64,000 bases of DNA from Pardosa pseudoannulata. Taxonomy: Eukaryota; Arthropoda; Arachnida; Araneae; Lycosidae. Made by a program: the position numbers and the translations under genes. The DNA is taken from the NCBI GenBank assembly GCA_032207245.1, contig CM063506.1, positions 40,302,342-40,366,341 on the forward strand, given 5' to 3'. Shown here piece after piece: positions 37,007 to 51,756 of this stretch. The notes below the pieces were generated by a model that was not told the origin of the DNA, did not search any database, and saw nothing but the letters and a program-made list of their open reading frames with translations. Every line of letters starts with the position of its first letter. Position 1 is the first letter of the stretch.

Positions 37007-37615
37007 TAGGTAATGAAATTACTATGTTGCTATTTAATCCTACTTTACATCCGCATACACCAAGAATGATAAAAAAAAAACTCATTTATCAGATCATGAT
37101 GAATATCACTGATTAATTTATCTCTGAGTTGTAAAATAATTTCGAAATAAAATTTGTGAATGTGAATTTGTACGCGTGTGTATGAAAACTATAAGTTAAA
37201 AACACAATGATTTATGAGATTGATATTTTAAAGATGGTACATACGCCAAAATTAATCATTTTGAAGAAGTTATTTACATGAACCCAGATTTAGCCAATGA
37301 GAGAGTGAGGTAACTGAGAGAAAAGATCTATGATTCTTTATATTTAACTGTATATTAATGCTTATGTCATTTTTAGAGTCACCTGCATACAAAAATTGTG
37401 TAACGGACATGAGTTTCACGTGACCTGAAATAGGTGCCAAGACTGTTACTATTTTTCCAGATTTGGTGATATATCAGTAAACTTTACATTTTTTTAGCTC
37501 ACTTTCAGTGAAATGACAGTCGATTAAAAAAAATCTTCTTCCATATAAAGTATAAAAAATCAGATCTTGGAGCTGCAGTTGAGTTTTACTCTCAAGAAAG
37601 CGTGCAGCACCAAGT

Positions 37616-37618
<3 letters not shown>
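37007..37618. other. Unique sequence
   Basis: Nothing recognised. Confidence 0.4.

Positions 37619-37708
<90 letters not shown>
37619..37708. repeat. (TA)n microsatellite
   Basis: Pure TA, about 90 bp. Confidence 0.97.
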
Positions 37709-37711
<3 letters not shown>

Positions 37712-37885
37712 AAGGCTCAGCATTCCATGACTCTTACAAACTGTGAGTGGCAACGGCGAAGAAAATAGTGCGACAGTCGTTACAGACAGACAGAATGATG
37801 TACAACAACGCGTTGACTTTAAACTCAAATAAAAAACGACGATGTTAAGTGTTTATGGTGTTAAATTTCATGATGATTTCTTACC

Positions 37886-37930
37886 CCCGTGTAGCAAAAA
37901 GTAGATAGTAGCGTTCTAAACCAAATTAGA
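37886..37930 (+). mobile_element. SINE-A tail fragment
   Basis: CGTGTAGCAAAAAGTAGA-AGTAGC-TTCTAAACCAAATT matches the last about 45 bp of SINE-A. The head and body are absent. Confidence 0.6.
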
Positions 37931-38054
37931 TATTTTTTAACAGTTTTGCTTAACCAAGAATTAAATTTAATCGAAAAAAATATATGTTATTAAGTCTAAC
38001 AATAAGCTATATGTTTGAACATATTAAAGAATTGAATTCTTACCTTATTTATCT

Positions 38055-38169
38055 ATATATATGTATATACACATATATATGTGTGTATTCTTTTTTTCAA
38101 AATTGTGTCAAAAATATGTAAATACTCTCTGCATATATTATGTAAGCACACACACGTATATGCATATAT

Positions 38170-38254
<85 letters not shown>

Positions 38255-38255
38255 A
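38055..38255. repeat. TA-rich microsatellites
   Basis: A short mixed TA/TG tract at 38055-38088 and about 90 bp TA at 38165-38253. Confidence 0.93.
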
Positions 38256-38859
38256 AAAGAGAGAGCAGAGATTGAGAAATTGAGGAGTCGTAAGTATTCA
38301 TTTACATTACGGTATCCTTATTCAATAATACAAGAAACTTAAACGAAAATAGTTGACATTAGCATCGAAATATTTCTGTATTATTCACTGCAACCGAGAT
38401 AACTTCTGTTCATCAATAACACTGGATTATAAATCTGAAAATTATGCTGATGTTTATAAGAAAAATAACTGCATATTAACAAGTCTTCGGGTTTATATAA
38501 TAGCATTTAGCATAATAAGTATTGAATCTTTACCTTATACGTCATTATTAATAACAGCTTCAATTTTAATGACAGATTACTGCATTTTCATTGAGATTTA
38601 ATTGATTAATTCGACATTATAATGACCGTAAATCGACGTTATACTCCACTTGTTTATCGCATGTATTAAGTAGGAAATAAAAGAAACACAATGGCCGTCA
38701 GTGCACCAGTCTTTGGCATTGCCAACAGCAAAGGTGGAGACTAGTAAAGTAAAAGAGAAAAGATGAATTGTATTTTTCACTTACTTATTTTATTCAAGTC
38801 TACAGACGCTTTGTATACTAAAAAAAATTAATTATTAAGGATTTATCTTTCATGACATT
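38256..38859. other. AT-rich unique sequence
   Basis: An 82-codon open frame at 38353-38601 has no recognisable domain. Confidence 0.4.
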
Positions 38860-40690
38860 TTAAATAGTTAAGAACTTTTAAGCTATCAAGTCTTTATTAA
38901 AATAGTCTATTTTTGATTTATTGTAAAATTTTAAAAATAAAGCTCTATTTAGACTTTAAAACAATTGAAAACTATTTTAGACTATTTAAAAATTACTAAT
39001 TATTTAAAAAAACTATTAAAACTATTTAGATTAAAAAAACTATTTAGAACTTTATTTACAATACTTTATAAAAATTAGTGTTGTTAGACGAAGAAATACA
39101 ATTTTTAAAAAAGAAAATATATACAACAAGTGAAAAAAATAGAAATCCACTTAACAGAAAAAGAACTTAATTAGAAACTAATTTATAACAAAATAAAAGT
39201 TAATAACTTTTGAGCTAGCAAGCCTTTATTATAACAGACTATTTTTGATTCACTGTAGAGTTTGAAAACTAAAGCTCTATTTAGAACAAAACTTTTCATA
39301 AATCATTTATAAAAATCAAACTTTATAAAAACTAGTGTTGTTAGATGAAGTAATACATTTTTAGAAAAGGGAAATATATACAACATATGAAAAAAAAATA
39401 GAAATCCACTTACCAGAAAAATAACTTAATTAGAAACTAATTTATAACAAAATAAAAGTTAATAACTTTTGAGCTATCAAGTCTTTATTAAAATAGTCTA
39501 TTTTTGATTTATTGTAAAATTTTAAAAATAAAGCTCTATTTAGAACAAAACTTTTCATAAATCATTTATAAAGGTATAACTTTATAAAAATTAGTGTTGT
39601 TAGACGAAGAAATACAATTTTTAAAAAAGAAAATATATACAACAAGTGAAAAAAATAGAAATCCACTTAACAGAAAAAGAACTTAATTAGAAACTAATTT
39701 ATAACAAAATAAAAGTTAATAACTTTTGAGCTAGCAAGCCTTTATTATAACAGACTATTTTTGATTCACTGTAGAGTTTGAAAACTAAAGCTCTATTTAG
39801 AACAAAACTTTACACAAATCAATTATAAAGATCTAACTTTATGAAAATTAGTGTTGTTAGATGAAGTAATACATTTTTAGAAAAGGGAAATATATACAAC
39901 AAGTAAAAAAATAGAAATCCACTTACCAGAAAAATAACTTAATTAGAAACTAATTTATAACAAAATAAAAGTTAATAACTTTTGAGCTAGCAAGTCTTTA
40001 TTAAAATAGTCTATTTTTGATTTATTATAAAATTTAAAAAATAAAGCTCTATTTAGAATAAAACTTTTCATAAATCATTTATAAAAATCAAACTTTATAA
40101 AAACTAGTGTTGTTAGATGAAGTAATACATTATTTAAAAAAGAACATATTTACAACAAGTGAAAAAAAAATAGAAATCCACTTACCAGAAAAATAACTTA
40201 ATTAGAAACTAATTTATAACAAAATAAAAGTTAATAACTTTTGAGCTAGCAAGTCTTTATTATAACAGTCTATTTTTGATTCATTGTAGAATTTAAAAAA
40301 TAAAGCTCTATTTAGAACAAAACTTTACACAAATCAATTATAAAGATCTAACTTTATGAAAATTAGTGTTGTTAGATGAAGTAATACATTTTTTTAAAAA
40401 GGGAAATATATACAAGTAAAAAAATAGAAATCCACTTACCAGAAAAATAACTTAATTAGAAACTAATTTATAACAAAATAAAAGTTAATAACTTTTGAGC
40501 TAGCAAGTCTTTATTATAACAGTCTATTTTTGATTCATTGTAGAATTTAAAAAATAAAGCTCTATTTAGAACAAAACTTTACACAAATCAATTATAAAGA
40601 TCTAACTTTATGAAAATTAGTGTTGTTAGATGAAGTAATACATTATTTAAAAAAGAACATATTTACAACAAGTGAAAAAAAAATAGAAAA
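38860..40690. repeat. Tandem array, unit about 257 bp, about 7 copies, partly dimeric
   Basis: GAGCTAGCAAG or GAGCTATCAAG recurs at about 38878, 39213, 39470, 39729, 39986, 40244 and 40497. The early copies alternate between two variants (AAGCCTTTATTATAACAGAC and AAGTCTTTATTAAAATAGTC), giving a dimer of about 516 bp. The last copies are of a third, mixed type. Confidence 0.93.
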
Positions 40691-42312
<1,622 letters not shown>

Positions 42313-42315
<3 letters not shown>

Positions 42316-42850
42316 CTAATTTAATTCAGTCCTTTTCGTGAACCATCCCAGATGGGGATAATGTAATAATAATAATCTGTTTTAAAGAAATCAGTCAGGA
42401 ATTTTTAAGAATAAAAATTAGTAAGAGAAATTAATACAACAAAACTATTTCTAATTTTCTTTATTGTGTACCTACTGTTTTCTTCAATGTTAATACCATT
42501 TGAATTATTCTTAGTTCAAAGTAATATTTTAGATCTATAGAAAACATGTATTTTAGATTAAATTAAAATATTAAATTTATTTTTGGTTGTAAACTGGGAC
42601 TTTATATCTATGGAAACACATTTAGAGCTGAAAAATGAGTTAAATCTAGATAAAAATATTTTTAATGCATTTTTCCACTTTTAATGCATTTTTCCACTGA
42701 AGATTTGCACTTGAAACGTTTTAATCCCTAGATCCCTTGGAAAGCTTCGTAACCTGGTTCTGCTGCGTATAGGCCTGGCTTCTGGAGTGCATCCAACACA
42801 AAATGGACTCTTTTCATTTTGTGATGAGTCAAAAATCTTATGACACACAC
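42313..42850. other. Unique sequence
   Basis: AT-rich, then a more complex stretch at 42690-42840. The sequence TTTTTAATGCATTTTTCCACT is nearly duplicated at 42659-42699. No gene seen. Confidence 0.4.
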
Positions 42851-43061
42851 ACGTATGTATATATGTATATATATATATATATATACTTATGTATATATAT
42901 ATGTATATATATATATATGTATATATATATATCTGTGTGTGTGTGTGTGTGTGTGGGTGGGTGGGTGGGTGTGGGTGTGGGTGTATATATATACATATAC
43001 ATACATACATACGTATATATACATACTTATATATAGGTATATACATACATATGTATGTATA

Positions 43062-43095
<34 letters not shown>
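42851..43095. repeat. Compound microsatellite with TA, TG and GGGT
   Basis: TA and TATG tracts flank (TG)n and a run of GGGT units at about 42955-42980. Confidence 0.95.
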
Positions 43096-43100
<5 letters not shown>

Positions 43101-43360
43101 AACTTAACTCTTCATCGCAACAGCCAGGGCCTACGGTACCAATCTCCGTTTACAAAACCAAGGACCCTGGGATGCGAAGCATATGATCCGGTTAGGTGGT
43201 CAACCTCACTCGGAACTCCCTGTTTCGTTTTTAAGTATGTTTGATCCTCAGTTTGTCCACCCACTGAAGGGATGAAAAGCTATGTCCTCCTTACCAAGCT
43301 CTTGGATCTAACATTGGACCTGTGTCGTGAAAGCTCGAAGCGTTACCCCAGTGTCACCAT
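43096..43360. other. Complex module between TA tracts
   Basis: About 265 bp of balanced composition sits exactly between two TA-rich tracts, as module X does. It has no match elsewhere in this window and no recognised motif. Possibly another microsatellite-bounded element. Confidence 0.35.
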
Positions 43361-44039
43361 ATATATATTTATATATATATTTATATACATACATACACAT
43401 ATTATATATATATATGTAATAATATCAATATCTAAGCCCTAAAGCGTATTCCAAAATTATCCCTTTTCCCCATTCATTATTCTAGATCTTAATTTCTTCT
43501 CTTTATATTAACCATATTTCCCAGCCATCCAATTTAAACGAGAATGTTTTCATTCCTTCAGCCGAACCCCGAAATTCTTTCTATGATTCCCAAAACAGAA
43601 AATGATATAGCTGGCATTTTAATGAGGAAGTTATAACTTTCCCATGAAAATTTGTAACGATCAGCAGTAATGCTCCTCTGACACGCCACACTTTGCAGAT
43701 GGCTCGAGTCAAAGGTTACTTTCTATAAGCAATTAAAACACTTGCCTCAGCATTTTCCCACACATGAGTTTTAGCCGTCTCTCGCAGAAGGTTGGCATTA
43801 CTATTACTGATATAGAGCGTTCTGACTCCGTCGGATTCAGACGTCTCTGGATTCTGTGCTATTTTTATCGGATGAAATAAAAGTTAAGTTCGGCCACGAC
43901 GAATGATGTGCTTCTTTCTGACGGACGGTTAACGGGACACTTGGCAGCCCAGCATGCCCGAGCTGAGGAAAATAATAGGGGCAATTTTAAAATGAGTTTT
44001 TAAGTGTAAAGTTCGGGGCTAGTTGGTCCCTGGACGATT
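43361..44039. other. Unique sequence
   Basis: Short TA tract at 43361-43417, then complex sequence with no open frame recognised. Confidence 0.4.
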
Positions 44040-45527
<1,488 letters not shown>

Positions 45528-46050
45528 CGTAATTCCATAATATTATATAGATTTTTTATTATAATTTTCAAAAATTTCCCGGTGCGAAACATTGTAAATA
45601 ATGTTTTCTAGAAATCAATTTTTATTATTCAGTACTGATTACCTATGTACATTTGAAATAGTATAGAACTTTCAATAGTTTTAACTAATTTCTTAATAAT
45701 ATACTAAACTTAATTTTTTTATGAATAATGTTGTAAACATAGTATTGTATTATGGCTTCATGCATCAAATAAAAAAAATTATTCAGTACTGAGTTATTTA
45801 ACCTTTATTTTTAATTACAGATTTAATACGTAATTCCATAATATTATATAGATTTTTTGTTATAATTTTCAAAACTTTCCCTGTGCGAAACATGATAATG
45901 TTTTCTAGAAATCAATTTTTGTTATTCAGTACTGATTACCTATGTAAGTTTGCAATAGTATAGAACCTTCAATAGTTTTAACTAAATTCTCAATAGTATA
46001 CTAAACTTAATTTTTTTATGAATAATGTTGTAAACATAGTATTACGGCTT
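45528..46050. repeat. Tandem duplication, period 301 bp
   Basis: CGTAATTCCATAATATTATA recurs at 45528 and 45829, followed by TTTTCTAGAAATCAATTTT, ATTCAGTACTGATTACC and ATGAATAATGTTGTAAACA in both. The second copy is about 225 bp long. Confidence 0.93.
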
Positions 46051-46940
46051 AATGCAAATATAAAGTGTTAAAAATAAAGTAGTTCGTTGACCAAATGTAA
46101 GGATAAACCCTCAAATAGAAGAAACTAAAGCATTTTTATGCATCATAATTTATTTTTAAATTAAACTAGCCCGAAAAAGTGTTTTGAAAGACGCCAGTAA
46201 TTATGTATACCCAGACCGAAGGCTGGGTGTGAAGCGGTTATTGATAACATCTTTCGCAATTAAAAAATCAGAAATATCAATATTGGTTGAATCTAAAGCA
46301 AATGTTTCACTTGCAGGAATGGAATCTAAACAAATGCACTTCTGTTAACAGTCTTGTAACAATTCTTCCCTTAAGGGCATACATATTTTTTGCTTCTCTA
46401 TTCTTTATGGAAATAAGCATAAAACAGCATTGATTTAATAAATTAAAAGAGAATAATCATTTTTATGGCACTCGAAGAATCCCGGGTATTTTTATCTCTT
46501 CTCGTTTTCCCAAACGCGTGAAAGTTATTTCCCCTTTGCTTGGCTAACGATGCAAGAAATATATATACCTAAGAATCGGACTCAGGACAAAACTCAGCAA
46601 TAACGATTCTAAGCTATCATTTCATACATTTATTTCTTGAAAATAGGTAAAATACCTTGTCGCTCTTATATTTCTCTCTATAAATAAACACATCTCAACC
46701 AAGGAAATAACATGAATATTTGAATCACAAAATGTTCAGGGTCTCGGCCGTTGACAGCTTTTTAGCTTCAGCCTGAAGAATGAGTGTTACTTAACGAGAC
46801 GTTTCTTAAACAGAGATTACAGTATTCAATGCAAATCTCTTTTTTCAAGTAATGCAGAAAATGCAGTTTTTCTGTGTTTTTTACGAAAATGCGGTAGAAT
46901 ATCCGTTAGTTCAAATTGAGACTGAGCCATGCATTGATAT
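46051..46940. other. Unique sequence
   Basis: Nothing recognised. Confidence 0.4.
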
Positions 46941-47056
46941 ATCACGAAATACCGATATCATGGTGACACCGATTTCCCAGTAGTTAGCTTGACGATGCAT
47001 CACGACGTAGAACAAACACTAACTAAATTAACTAATATAATTGATTGAATTTTTAG

Positions 47057-47126
47057 TTAGTTAATCGATTCCGATTAATCGGAATCGATTAACTAACGGA
47101 AGATTAATATTTCTTCCGTTAGTTAA
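47057..47126. other. 40-bp perfect palindrome overlapping a 15-bp-arm hairpin, copy 1
   Basis: The palindrome spans 47057-47096 (half-site TTAGTTAATCGATTCCGATT). The second hairpin has arms 47089-47103 and 47112-47126 with loop TTAATATT. The arms share TTAGTTAA, so alternative pairings compete. Confidence 0.95.
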
Positions 47127-47420
47127 TCATCGATCTCCGATGTGAAGTCATCTTTCTGGTATTCCGACAGTACCAACAAATGTACGGGATAGCATTCTCT
47201 AATGTCATGTCCTGATATACAAACATCGTCCTTTGATTTCCCGACTCGTAACAGCGCATGCGCGATATAACCTGATCGCTGATTTACCTACATCGTTAAA
47301 TCACGAAATATCGGTATGACGTGTTACAAGGGGACACCGATTTTCAAATTTTAAACTTGCCGATATGTCATGATGTATAACAAACACTAACTAAATTATC
47401 TAACATAATTCATTTAATCT

Positions 47421-47490
47421 TTAGTTAATCGATTCCGATTAATCGGAATCGATTAACTAACGGAAGATTAATATTTCTTCCGTTAGTTAA
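47421..47490. other. 40-bp perfect palindrome overlapping a hairpin, copy 2
   Basis: Identical to copy 1 over the palindrome and second hairpin. Confidence 0.95.
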
Positions 47491-47660
47491 TCATCGATCT
47501 CCGATGTGAAGTCATCTTTCTGGTATTCCGACAGTACCAACAAATGTACGGGATAGCATTCTCTAATGTCATGTCCCATATACAAACATCGTCCTTTGAT
47601 TTCTCTTGTAACAGCGCATGCGCGATATAACCTGATCGCTGATTTACCTACATCGTTAAA

Positions 47661-48120
47661 TCGGTTTTTCGAATTCCCGATAAGGAGTAAAGAGATACGC
47701 CCTGTAGTGGTCCCCAATCCAACATCGTCTTTTCAATTTCTCGACATTGTGAGAGAGATAATGGCTGCTGCTCACGATGATAATCTACACCACTAGATTA
47801 TCTAATGACGTCACTAGAAGTACATTTCGGCACGTTGGGTTTTGTCGAAGATGGGAGCTTTTACTACTATAGAGGGGAGTTTTCTTCAGAATGAGGAGCC
47901 CGGTCAAAAAAATCGACTATTCCGATAGTCTGCACCAACGAGGACCGTTGACTTTAACACAAAGGTTTGAGATGTTTTGGGTGTCCCCGGGTGTACAATC
48001 CACATCCAGCTCATAATGTACAATGCAGTATAAATACAGTAAAAATATTACAAACCAGCATATACAAATACAGAACAAAGAAAATAGCACTTAGAAATAC
48101 AAAAATAGCAATAAAGGCAA
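47661..48120. other. Complex sequence with promoter-like motifs
   Basis: Contains a full CRE-like TGACGTCA at 47805-47812, downstream of the palindromic GCGCATGCGC motifs in the duplication. No convincing coding exon. The open frames here overlap the repeat and lack a recognisable domain. Confidence 0.3.
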
Positions 48121-48360
48121 TTTGTCGAACGTCACAAACTACTATAAAGCCCTTTCCATTCACTTTCATGTTTACAAACAGCCAATAGACAAGCAATAAA
48201 CTGTCCTCCCATTTGAAACAAAAGCCAGAATAGAGCAATTTCATGCAACGTCACTAACTACTTTAATGCCCTTCCCATTCATTTGCATGTTTACGACAGC
48301 CAATAGGCAAACAGTAAGCTACCCTTCCGTTTTAAGCAAGAATCAGAATTGTTATAAGTT
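48121..48360. repeat. Tandem duplication, period about 122 bp
   Basis: Diverged pair: AACGTCAC-AACTACT, GCCCTT-CCATTCA, TTTGCATGTTTAC-like and ACAGCCAATAG-CAA recur at about 48127 and 48249. Confidence 0.85.
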
Positions 48361-48620
48361 GAGATGTACCCTGCTGCGTGAAATTGCCTTATTGTCATAA
48401 TTTGAGAATTTGCCCTACTGCGCAAAATCGCCTTATAATAATAAAATCTTAAAAAATTAAATTTAAATTAAATTATAATAATTATTATTACAAGAGAATT
48501 GCATAAAAATAAATACAATAGTGCAGTACAGTGAAAGTTACGCATTCCGATAGTTTACAGTCCCTGTGAGTATTATCCTACAAAAGAGTATCGATTGTCG
48601 ATTTATCTGCAATCTACATC
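48361..48620. other. AT-rich unique sequence
   Basis: A short motif, CCCTGCTGCG-GAAATTGCCTTAT versus CCCTACTGCGCAAAATCGCCTTAT, recurs at 48369 and 48413. Nothing else seen. Confidence 0.45.
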
Positions 48621-48764
48621 ATTTAGGACCGGTATCACCAAAGTCGTTTAATGGCTAACCGCGATTAATCCATGGTGCCAACCAATGGTGGGACGCAATT
48701 CTCCGTTTAAACAGATATTAATCGTGATTAGCCGTTAAACAACTTTGGTGAGACCGGTCCTAAA
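48621..48764. mobile_element. Foldback MITE copy 1 (about 144 bp)
   Basis: Arms of about 45 bp are inverted: ATTTAGGACCGGTATCACC on the left, and the complement of ATTTAGGACCGGTCTCACC on the right. Non-coding centre CCAACCAATGGTGGGACGC. No direct target duplication seen. Superfamily not established (PIF/Harbinger is one candidate). Confidence 0.88.
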
Positions 48765-48893
48765 TAGGTTTTATGACAGCAAGTACGTACAGACGTTATA
48801 TGAAAATTTGACCAGTAAAACTAGTAAAAGTTTTATTGCACCTAATTACAATATATAGAGTCTTTTAAAAGCACAAAGGTGCAGAGTCCCTTG

Positions 48894-49038
48894 AATAAGG
48901 GTCGGTCTCACTAAAGCCGTTTAGTGGCTAACCGCTATTAACCCATGGTGCCAACCAATGGTGGGACGCAATTCTCCGTTTAAACAGATATTAATCGTGA
49001 TTAGCCGTTAAACAACTTTGGTGAGACCAGCCCTTATT
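48894..49038. mobile_element. Foldback MITE copy 2 (about 145 bp)
   Basis: Centre and right arm are almost identical to copy 1. The outer ends differ (AATAAGGGTCGG versus ATTTAGGACCGG) but remain nearly complementary to the other arm of the same copy. Confidence 0.88.
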
Positions 49039-49539
49039 GTCGTAAAGTAAAAATTATACTCAAAAGTGTTCTTCCATGTTATTACTTGTGTGCATGCCGA
49101 ATAAATTTATATGTTTCACTTGCTTATATTTCTTGCTTTATCATAACACTTTATGATGAATACTTTTAAACTATTTATAGAAACTTAATTTCTATTGAAA
49201 TAAAATACTTTTAAAAACCATTTTCTAAAACACTTTTATTTTAAGCATATCGTATAGTGATATGATGTAATAACACTTAAAACAAACTTTAAAAATTATG
49301 AAAATGTAATTTCTTATATCGATGTATCTTTAAATCACGATGTAAAGCTGATTATATATCGTGATGTAAGATATTTATAATCACTCATTTAAAGATCATA
49401 TGCACAATGCTATATTTATTTTGAGCACAATGTAGAAATGGTCCTAAATTTTACTCATGTTTGTTTCTTTATTGGAGGAGAAGAATTGCCCCAGATTTAA
49501 ACCTGTTTTGTCCATAATACATGGATAATTAAAGGATTA
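49039..49539. other. AT-rich unique sequence
   Basis: Nothing recognised. Confidence 0.45.
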
Positions 49540-50505
49540 AATATAATTGAAAAATAAGCGTAGTTAAAACCTGAAAAAACCAAAATGAGAAAGACAAGTT
49601 AATTGTAGCATCAATCAAATTTGTTAACATTTGCATTTCCAAGAAGCAAGCACTAAACGCTTATATCTACTATTATATATACAATGTTAACAAGAGTTTT
49701 CTTCAATCAAACCGGTTTCTATATACATCTTCAGCAAAATATCTACGAAAGAAAACTCAAAGTTTCAGAAAATTAATCAAGATTTCAACAGAATCAGGGT
49801 CACGTGAAGAATGTTGTTTTTTTAATAACGTTGGGTCACTTGCCTGTTAAGTATTTGTTCATACAATGTTGCAGAAATTGTTGGCTATTTTATTATAGGA
49901 GAATCGTTTAACTGGCCAGCATTACTACCTAGGACAATACAAAAAAAAATGTGTCCTAGTGATTAAAAGTCAAACACTGGATTGAATAGTTAATGAATTT
50001 CGAATTTGAATAATCACGAATCTTGAACTTTGGGTTTTAAGAATTATTTTAAGTTAATTAATAACTGTAAATATAATTGAAAAATAAGCGTAGTTAAAAC
50101 CTGAGAAAACCAAAATGAGAAACACAAGTTAATTGTATCATCAATCAAATTTGGTAACATTTCCATTTCCAAGAATCAAGCTCTAAACGCTTATATCCAC
50201 AATTATGTTTACAATGTTAACAAGAGTTTTCTTCAAACAAACCGGTTTGTATATACATCTTCAGCAAAATATATACGAAAGAAAACTCAAAGTTTCAGAA
50301 AATTAATCAAGATTTCAACAGAGTCAGGGTCACGTGAAGAATGTTGTTGATTTTAATAACGCAGAGTCACTTGCCTGTTAGGTATTTGTTCATACAATGC
50401 TGCGGAAATTGTTGGCTATTTTATTGTAGTAACATCATTTAGCTGGCCAGCATTACTACCTAGGACAACACAAACAAAATGTGTCCTCGTGATTAAAAAC
50501 CAAAG
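49540..50505. repeat. Direct duplication, period about 531 bp
   Basis: Two copies of about 430 bp: ATAAGCGTAGTTAAAACCTG at about 49554 and 50085, then CAAACCGGTTT, TACATCTTCAGCAAAATAT, GGGTCACGTGAAGAATGTTG and CAGCATTACTACCTAGGACA. About 100 bp separate them. Confidence 0.93.
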
Positions 50506-50511
50506 ACCAAG

Positions 50512-50705
50512 CAGAAAACACACAGGCTTGGCCTGCCACCTCCAGATCAATTATTTGAGAACTTAAAGGGTATTGTAACCATGAACATATTTTACGTTCC
50601 CAATCCCCCATTAATGAACACGGTGGATCTTTAACCGGCTCGAGTCAGAAACCGCAACCCTTCGGTTAAGTTATAGCTTCCTTTGCCGACTGAGCTACAG
50701 CGTTT
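50512..50705 (-). mobile_element. SINE-B fragment, reverse
   Basis: Read on the minus strand it starts CGCTGTAGCTCAGTCGGCAA (A box), then GACTCGAGCC (B box region), AAGATCCACCGTGTTC and the GGCAGGCCAAG block. It lacks the 3' part. Confidence 0.85.
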
Positions 50706-50735
50706 CCCCTGAAAAAAAAATGTAATACTATTGTA

Positions 50736-50830
50736 AAACTAGCATATAGCCCATCATATGACGGAATCAGTAAAATTTTTAATTTTCCAGAATTGTAAAG
50801 TACCTTATGAGGCAAATTACCTATTAGATA
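50736..50830 (+). repeat. Repeat Z, short copy A
   Basis: The first about 95 bp of repeat Z: AAACTAGCATATAGCCCATC and TTTTTAATTTTCCAGAATTG. Confidence 0.85.
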
Positions 50831-51151
50831 CATATGTATATATCTGCATGTATAAATGTGTTATGGTATTTTAACCCAAACTACTAACAAACTTAATTAT
50901 AAATGTATTCTGAAATAACATTGTGGCGATTTTCTCCCTCAAATTTTGTTCTTTGACAAAATACCCTTGTTTATATTCAGATGGTAGGAGCCTTTGTTGA
51001 CTTCGAACATCAAAATACTTAGTTCACCTATAGTTATATAACACCTTTACATAACTTAGTTTCACTTTTTCACACGTTATTATTCGATTAATATCAAGAT
51101 TTTCATTGTCTGGTTCACTAGCGTCCCCACGCTGGTAGATAAACAATTAGC
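50831..51151. other. AT-rich unique sequence
   Basis: Nothing recognised. Confidence 0.4.
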
Positions 51152-51365
51152 GTAAACTAGCATATAGCCCGTCATATGACGGGATTAGTACAATTTTTAA
51201 TTTTCCAGAATTGTAAGGTACCCTATGAAGCAGGTAAAAAATGGTTTGTTTTTTAGCTGATAATTATCTGGTACACGCTCAATAATTTGTTTATCTTCAT
51301 ACTCCGATAAAGTCCCCAGATATTGTGAATGCAGTCAGAATCACATTGAATTCATTTATTCAAAC

Positions 51366-51681
51366 CAAGGCCGTATACAGGGGGAGGGATTTGGGGGACT
51401 GGTCCCCCCCCCCGAAATTTTGAAAGACCATTTTGTAGATAGACAATGTCCCACGTTTGTCTGTGTGTGCTATCTGCCTAGATGTTCATGAACATAAACA
51501 GTTATTCTGTTAAAAAAAACTGCTCAGACCATAAAAGCCTTCCTTGGCCGCTGGCCGGAAATACAGCACTATATTCCGGAAATACAGTGTTTTCCCTTTC
51601 ATCAATTGAAGTTTTACTCACAAATAAAGATGTCTTTCTCCCTTGGTCCACCTCCGAAAATATTTTCTGGCTACGGCCCTG
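51366..51681. mobile_element. hAT MITE hAT-3 (316 bp)
   Basis: An 8-bp duplication, ATTCAAAC, lies at 51358-51365 and 51682-51689. Imperfect ends are CAAGGCCGTATACAG and, read inward from the right, CAGGGCCGTAGCCAG. It has a C-run inside the left end. No transposase. The paralogous site in copy C (about 53060-53075) is empty. Confidence 0.92.
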
Positions 51682-51756
51682 ATTCAAACCGTATGGCTAT
51701 GTATAAAAAACAAACACATAAACGAACTTCTTAATTTTCAAAGATATATAACTTAA

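Larger units (their letters stand above)
46941..47660. repeat. Tandem duplication, period 359 bp, with perfect palindromes
   Basis: Two copies starting ATCACGAAATA at 46941 and 47300. Each holds a 40-bp perfect palindrome (47057-47096 and 47421-47460) overlapped by a second hairpin. Each then has CATCGATCTCCGATGTGAAG and CAGCGCATGCGCGATAT. Sequence after the palindrome is nearly identical in the two copies; sequence before it is more diverged. Confidence 0.93.

Noticed and set aside
47487..47796. Opposed 76-codon open frames on both strands, one ending Met-Ala-Ala-Ala-His
   Set aside because: Mostly inside the 359-bp duplication; no domain, no splice context, and both strands open equally.
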